This document shows positions 3,616 to 5,447 of a stretch of 5,447 bases of DNA, in pieces (position 1 is the stretch's first letter; each line of letters begins with the position of its first letter). The translations under genes were made by a program, and so were the position numbers. Under the pieces are notes generated by a model. That model ran no database searches. It was not told the DNA's origin and was given only the letters and a program-made list of their open reading frames with translations. Source of the stretch: an uncultured Clostridia bacterium (GTDB lineage: Bacteria; Bacillota; Clostridia; Oscillospirales; Ruminococcaceae); contig CALCSA010000027.1 of assembly GCA_937894185.1 (NCBI GenBank), positions 1-5,447 of the forward strand. The letters are read 5' to 3'.

Positions 3616-5447
3616 ATGAAGAACGTCATCATCGGCACGGCAGGGCATGTGGATCACGGCAAAACCAAGTTGATTGCCGCCTTGACCGGAACAGACACCG
3701 ACCGGCTCAAGGAGGAAAAGCGGCGGGGCATCACCATCGAGCTGGGCTTTGCCCATCTTCCCCTGCCCGACGGAAGCCTTGCCGGCATCATCGATGTCCC
3801 CGGCCACGAAAAGTTTATCCGGCATATGCTGGCGGGGGCGGGAGGGGTTGATCTGGCTCTGCTTACGGTGGCTGCCGACGAGGGCTTTATGCCTCAAACC
3901 CGGGAGCATCTGGACATCCTCACCCTGCTGGAGCTGGAGCACGGGATCATCGTGCTAACTAAAGCCGATTTGGTAAACAAAGAATGGATGGCCGGCGTGG
4001 TGCAGGAGGTAACCTCTCAGGTGGCAGGCACCTTTTTGGAGCATGCTCCCATCCTGCCGGTTTCCGCCCAGACCGGCGAGGGCGTGGAGGAGCTGCGGCA
4101 GGAAATCTTTCGGCAGCTGGATTTGGTGCGGCCCAAAGATACCGCCAAGCCCTTTCGTCTGCCTATCGACCGGGTGTTTTCCATGGAGGGATTCGGCACC
4201 GTGGTCACCGGAACCTGCACCGAGGGAACCCTTGGTTTGGGGGATTCGATCACCATCTATCCTGCCGGGAAACCGGCCCGGGTGCGGGGCCTGCAGGTGT
4301 ACGGGCAGCCGGTGTCCGCCGCTTGGGCGGGCCAGCGCACCGCCGTCAATCTGGCGGGGATCAAAAAAGAAGATGTGGCGCGGGGGGATGTGCTGGCGCC
4401 GCCGGACTCCATGGTCCCCTCCCAAATGCTGGATGTCAGGCTGGATATTCTAAAGGGCTGCCAGCGCCCCATCACCAGCGGGCAGCGGCTTCACTTCCAC
4501 CACGGAGCGGGGGATGCTCTCTGCAAGCTGGTGCTGCTGGGAACAGAGCATCTGGCGCCGGGGGAACGAGGATTTGCCCAACTGCGGTTTGCCCATCCGG
4601 TCTGCGTCAGGCGGGGGGATCGGTTTGTGGTGCGCTTTTACTCCCCGTTGGAGACAGTGGGGGGCGGTGTTGTGCTGGATTCCAATCCTCCCAAGCACAA
4701 GGCGAAAGACCCCCGGGTGGTGACGGCTCTTTCCATTCAAGAGGCCGGAACCTTTGCCCAGAGGCTGCGCCAGAGCATTCTGGAATCCCGGCATCACTTC
4801 TGGCCGTTGGAGGAGGTGCTGCACCGTGCGTGTTTCCAAGAGGAAAAGGCAGAGGCAGAGCTGGAGCGGCTCCTCGCCACGGGGGAGGTCATCCTGCTGG
4901 GCGGGGACATTCCCTTGCACCGGGACTACCTGTCGGAACTGGGGGAAAACCTCACCCGGATGCTCTTTCAACATCACAGGGAGCATCCCCTGCAGGCAGG
5001 AATGCCTTGGGGGCAGGCCCGATCCAAGCTGTTGCCCGGGCTGGACCCATCGCCGGGGAATCAGGTTTTGGATCTGCTGGTGAAACAAGGCGTGGCCAAG
5101 GAGCAGGAGCACCGTCTGGCGCTGCCTGATTTTGCGATGGTATTCACTCCCGCCCAGCGCAGGGTGGCCAATGCTCTCACCGCTTTTTACCGGGATGGCG
5201 GCTTTGCCCCTCCCGATCCCGCCATCGCCGCCCGGAAGTTCGGCGGAGAACGGGAATATCACCGGGTGTTGCAGGCGCTTCTGGCTGACGGCCGGCTGGT
5301 GATGGCGGGGCCATTCCTCTTTGACGGGGACGTTTACCACAAAGCCCGGCAACTGTTGGGGCAGACTTTGGCTCGGCAGGGGCAGATCACGCTGGCGGAG
5401 TTTCGGGATTTGCTGCAAACCTCCCGCAAGTATGCTCTGGCCCTATT
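3616..5447 (+). CDS. selB: Selenocysteine-specific translation elongation factor SelB (3' end outside window)
   Basis: SelB is a GTPase that carries Sec-tRNA(Sec) to the ribosome and binds SECIS hairpins in mRNA so that UGA is read as selenocysteine. The frame is open with no stop from 3616 to the right edge, giving 610 codons; family members are about 610-640 aa. GTPase motifs: G1 GHVDHGKT (10-17, Lys16), switch I RGITIELGF (37-45), G3 DVPGHE (60-65), G4 TKAD (115-118, the Thr-for-Asn form usual in SelB) and G5 SAQ (150-152). EF-Tu-like domain II begins near 180 with RLPIDRVFSMEGFGTVVTGT, and domain III runs over about 270-355. Residues from about 370 onward are the winged-helix repeats that bind SECIS RNA. 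The last visible stretch, TSRKYALAL (602-610), is the conserved element of the final winged helix, so only a short tail is missing. Lys18 after GKT, where Thr or Ser is more usual, is a mild oddity. It is cotranscribed with selA. Confidence 0.96.
   Translation, partial: MKNVIIGTAGHVDHGKTKLIAALTGTDTDRLKEEKRRGITIELGFAHLPLPDGSLAGIIDVPGHEKFIRHMLAGAGGVDLALLTVAADEGFMPQTREHLDILTLLELEHGIIVLTKADLVNKEWMAGVVQEVTSQVAGTFLEHAPILPVSAQTGEGVEELRQEIFRQLDLVRPKDTAKPFRLPIDRVFSMEGFGTVVTGTCTEGTLGLGDSITIYPAGKPARVRGLQVYGQPVSAAWAGQRTAVNLAGIKKEDVARGDVLAPPDSMVPSQMLDVRLDILKGCQRPITSGQRLHFHHGAGDALCKLVLLGTEHLAPGERGFAQLRFAHPVCVRRGDRFVVRFYSPLETVGGGVVLDSNPPKHKAKDPRVVTALSIQEAGTFAQRLRQSILESRHHFWPLEEVLHRACFQEEKAEAELERLLATGEVILLGGDIPLHRDYLSELGENLTRMLFQHHREHPLQAGMPWGQARSKLLPGLDPSPGNQVLDLLVKQGVAKEQEHRLALPDFAMVFTPAQRRVANALTAFYRDGGFAPPDPAIAARKFGGEREYHRVLQALLADGRLVMAGPFLFDGDVYHKARQLLGQTLARQGQITLAEFRDLLQTSRKYALAL

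Noticed and set aside
3984..5129. 381-codon plus-strand frame overlapping selB
   Set aside because: It is out of frame with SelB, which has all GTPase and winged-helix landmarks. The product is dominated by Gly, Ala, Arg and Pro, typical of a frame-shifted GC-rich gene.
4450..5418. 322-codon minus-strand frame opposite selB
   Set aside because: Antisense shadow of SelB with no domain-like pattern, no promoter and no ribosome binding site that I could see.
2221..5447. In-frame TGA codons that could encode selenocysteine in the window's own genes
   Set aside because: All genes read through without internal TGA in frame, and each TGA stop (potA, merR, selA) falls at the expected protein length next to the following gene start.

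Overview
This GC-rich window reads as a chromosomal segment of a bacterium that makes selenocysteine. The protein style (a clostridial-type SelB opening with IIGTAGHVDHGKT and a MerR regulator driving a polyamine-type ABC transporter), the Shine-Dalgarno sites and the sigma-A-like promoters suggest a GC-rich member of the Firmicutes/Clostridia, perhaps Oscillospirales. The taxonomic call is an inference made without a database search. No tRNA, rRNA, insertion sequence, CRISPR array or convincing Rho-independent terminator was seen, and coding density is very high.

Left half, minus strand (2000 down to 1): a tightly packed operon runs leftward as merR-like regulator (2000-1182), potA-like ABC ATPase (1185-94) and the first 32 codons of a potB-like permease (97-1, cut by the window edge). 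Both junctions are 4-bp ATGA stop/start overlaps, so translation is probably coupled. The regulator has an N-terminal MerR DNA-binding domain, a helical linker and a C-terminal region resembling the GyrI-like effector-binding domain, so it is probably a ligand-responsive regulator of its own transporter operon. The ATPase carries the features of spermidine/putrescine (PotA) importers.

Middle (2001-2220): a 220-bp divergent control region. On the minus strand a near-perfect promoter (TTGACA, 17 bp, TATGAT) drives merR-pot, and two overlapping dyads lie at its -10 and start region. On the plus strand an extended -10 promoter (TTGCCG, 17 bp, TATGAT preceded by TGT) drives selA. The short selA leader holds a GC-rich hairpin just before the Shine-Dalgarno site. 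Its loop and flanking bases resemble bacterial SECIS elements, which fits feedback control by SelB, but this is a hypothesis.

Right half, plus strand (2221-5447): selA (L-seryl-tRNA(Sec) selenium transferase, 456 aa) is followed after 24 bp by selB (selenocysteine-specific elongation factor). selB is open through the right edge, with 610 codons visible and probably a few tens missing. SelA converts Ser-tRNA(Sec) to Sec-tRNA(Sec) with selenophosphate, and SelB delivers that tRNA to UGA codons marked by a SECIS hairpin. The other two parts of the pathway, selD (selenophosphate synthetase) and selC (tRNA-Sec), are not in the window. The polyamine and selenocysteine operons share a control region, but nothing in the sequence shows a functional link between them.
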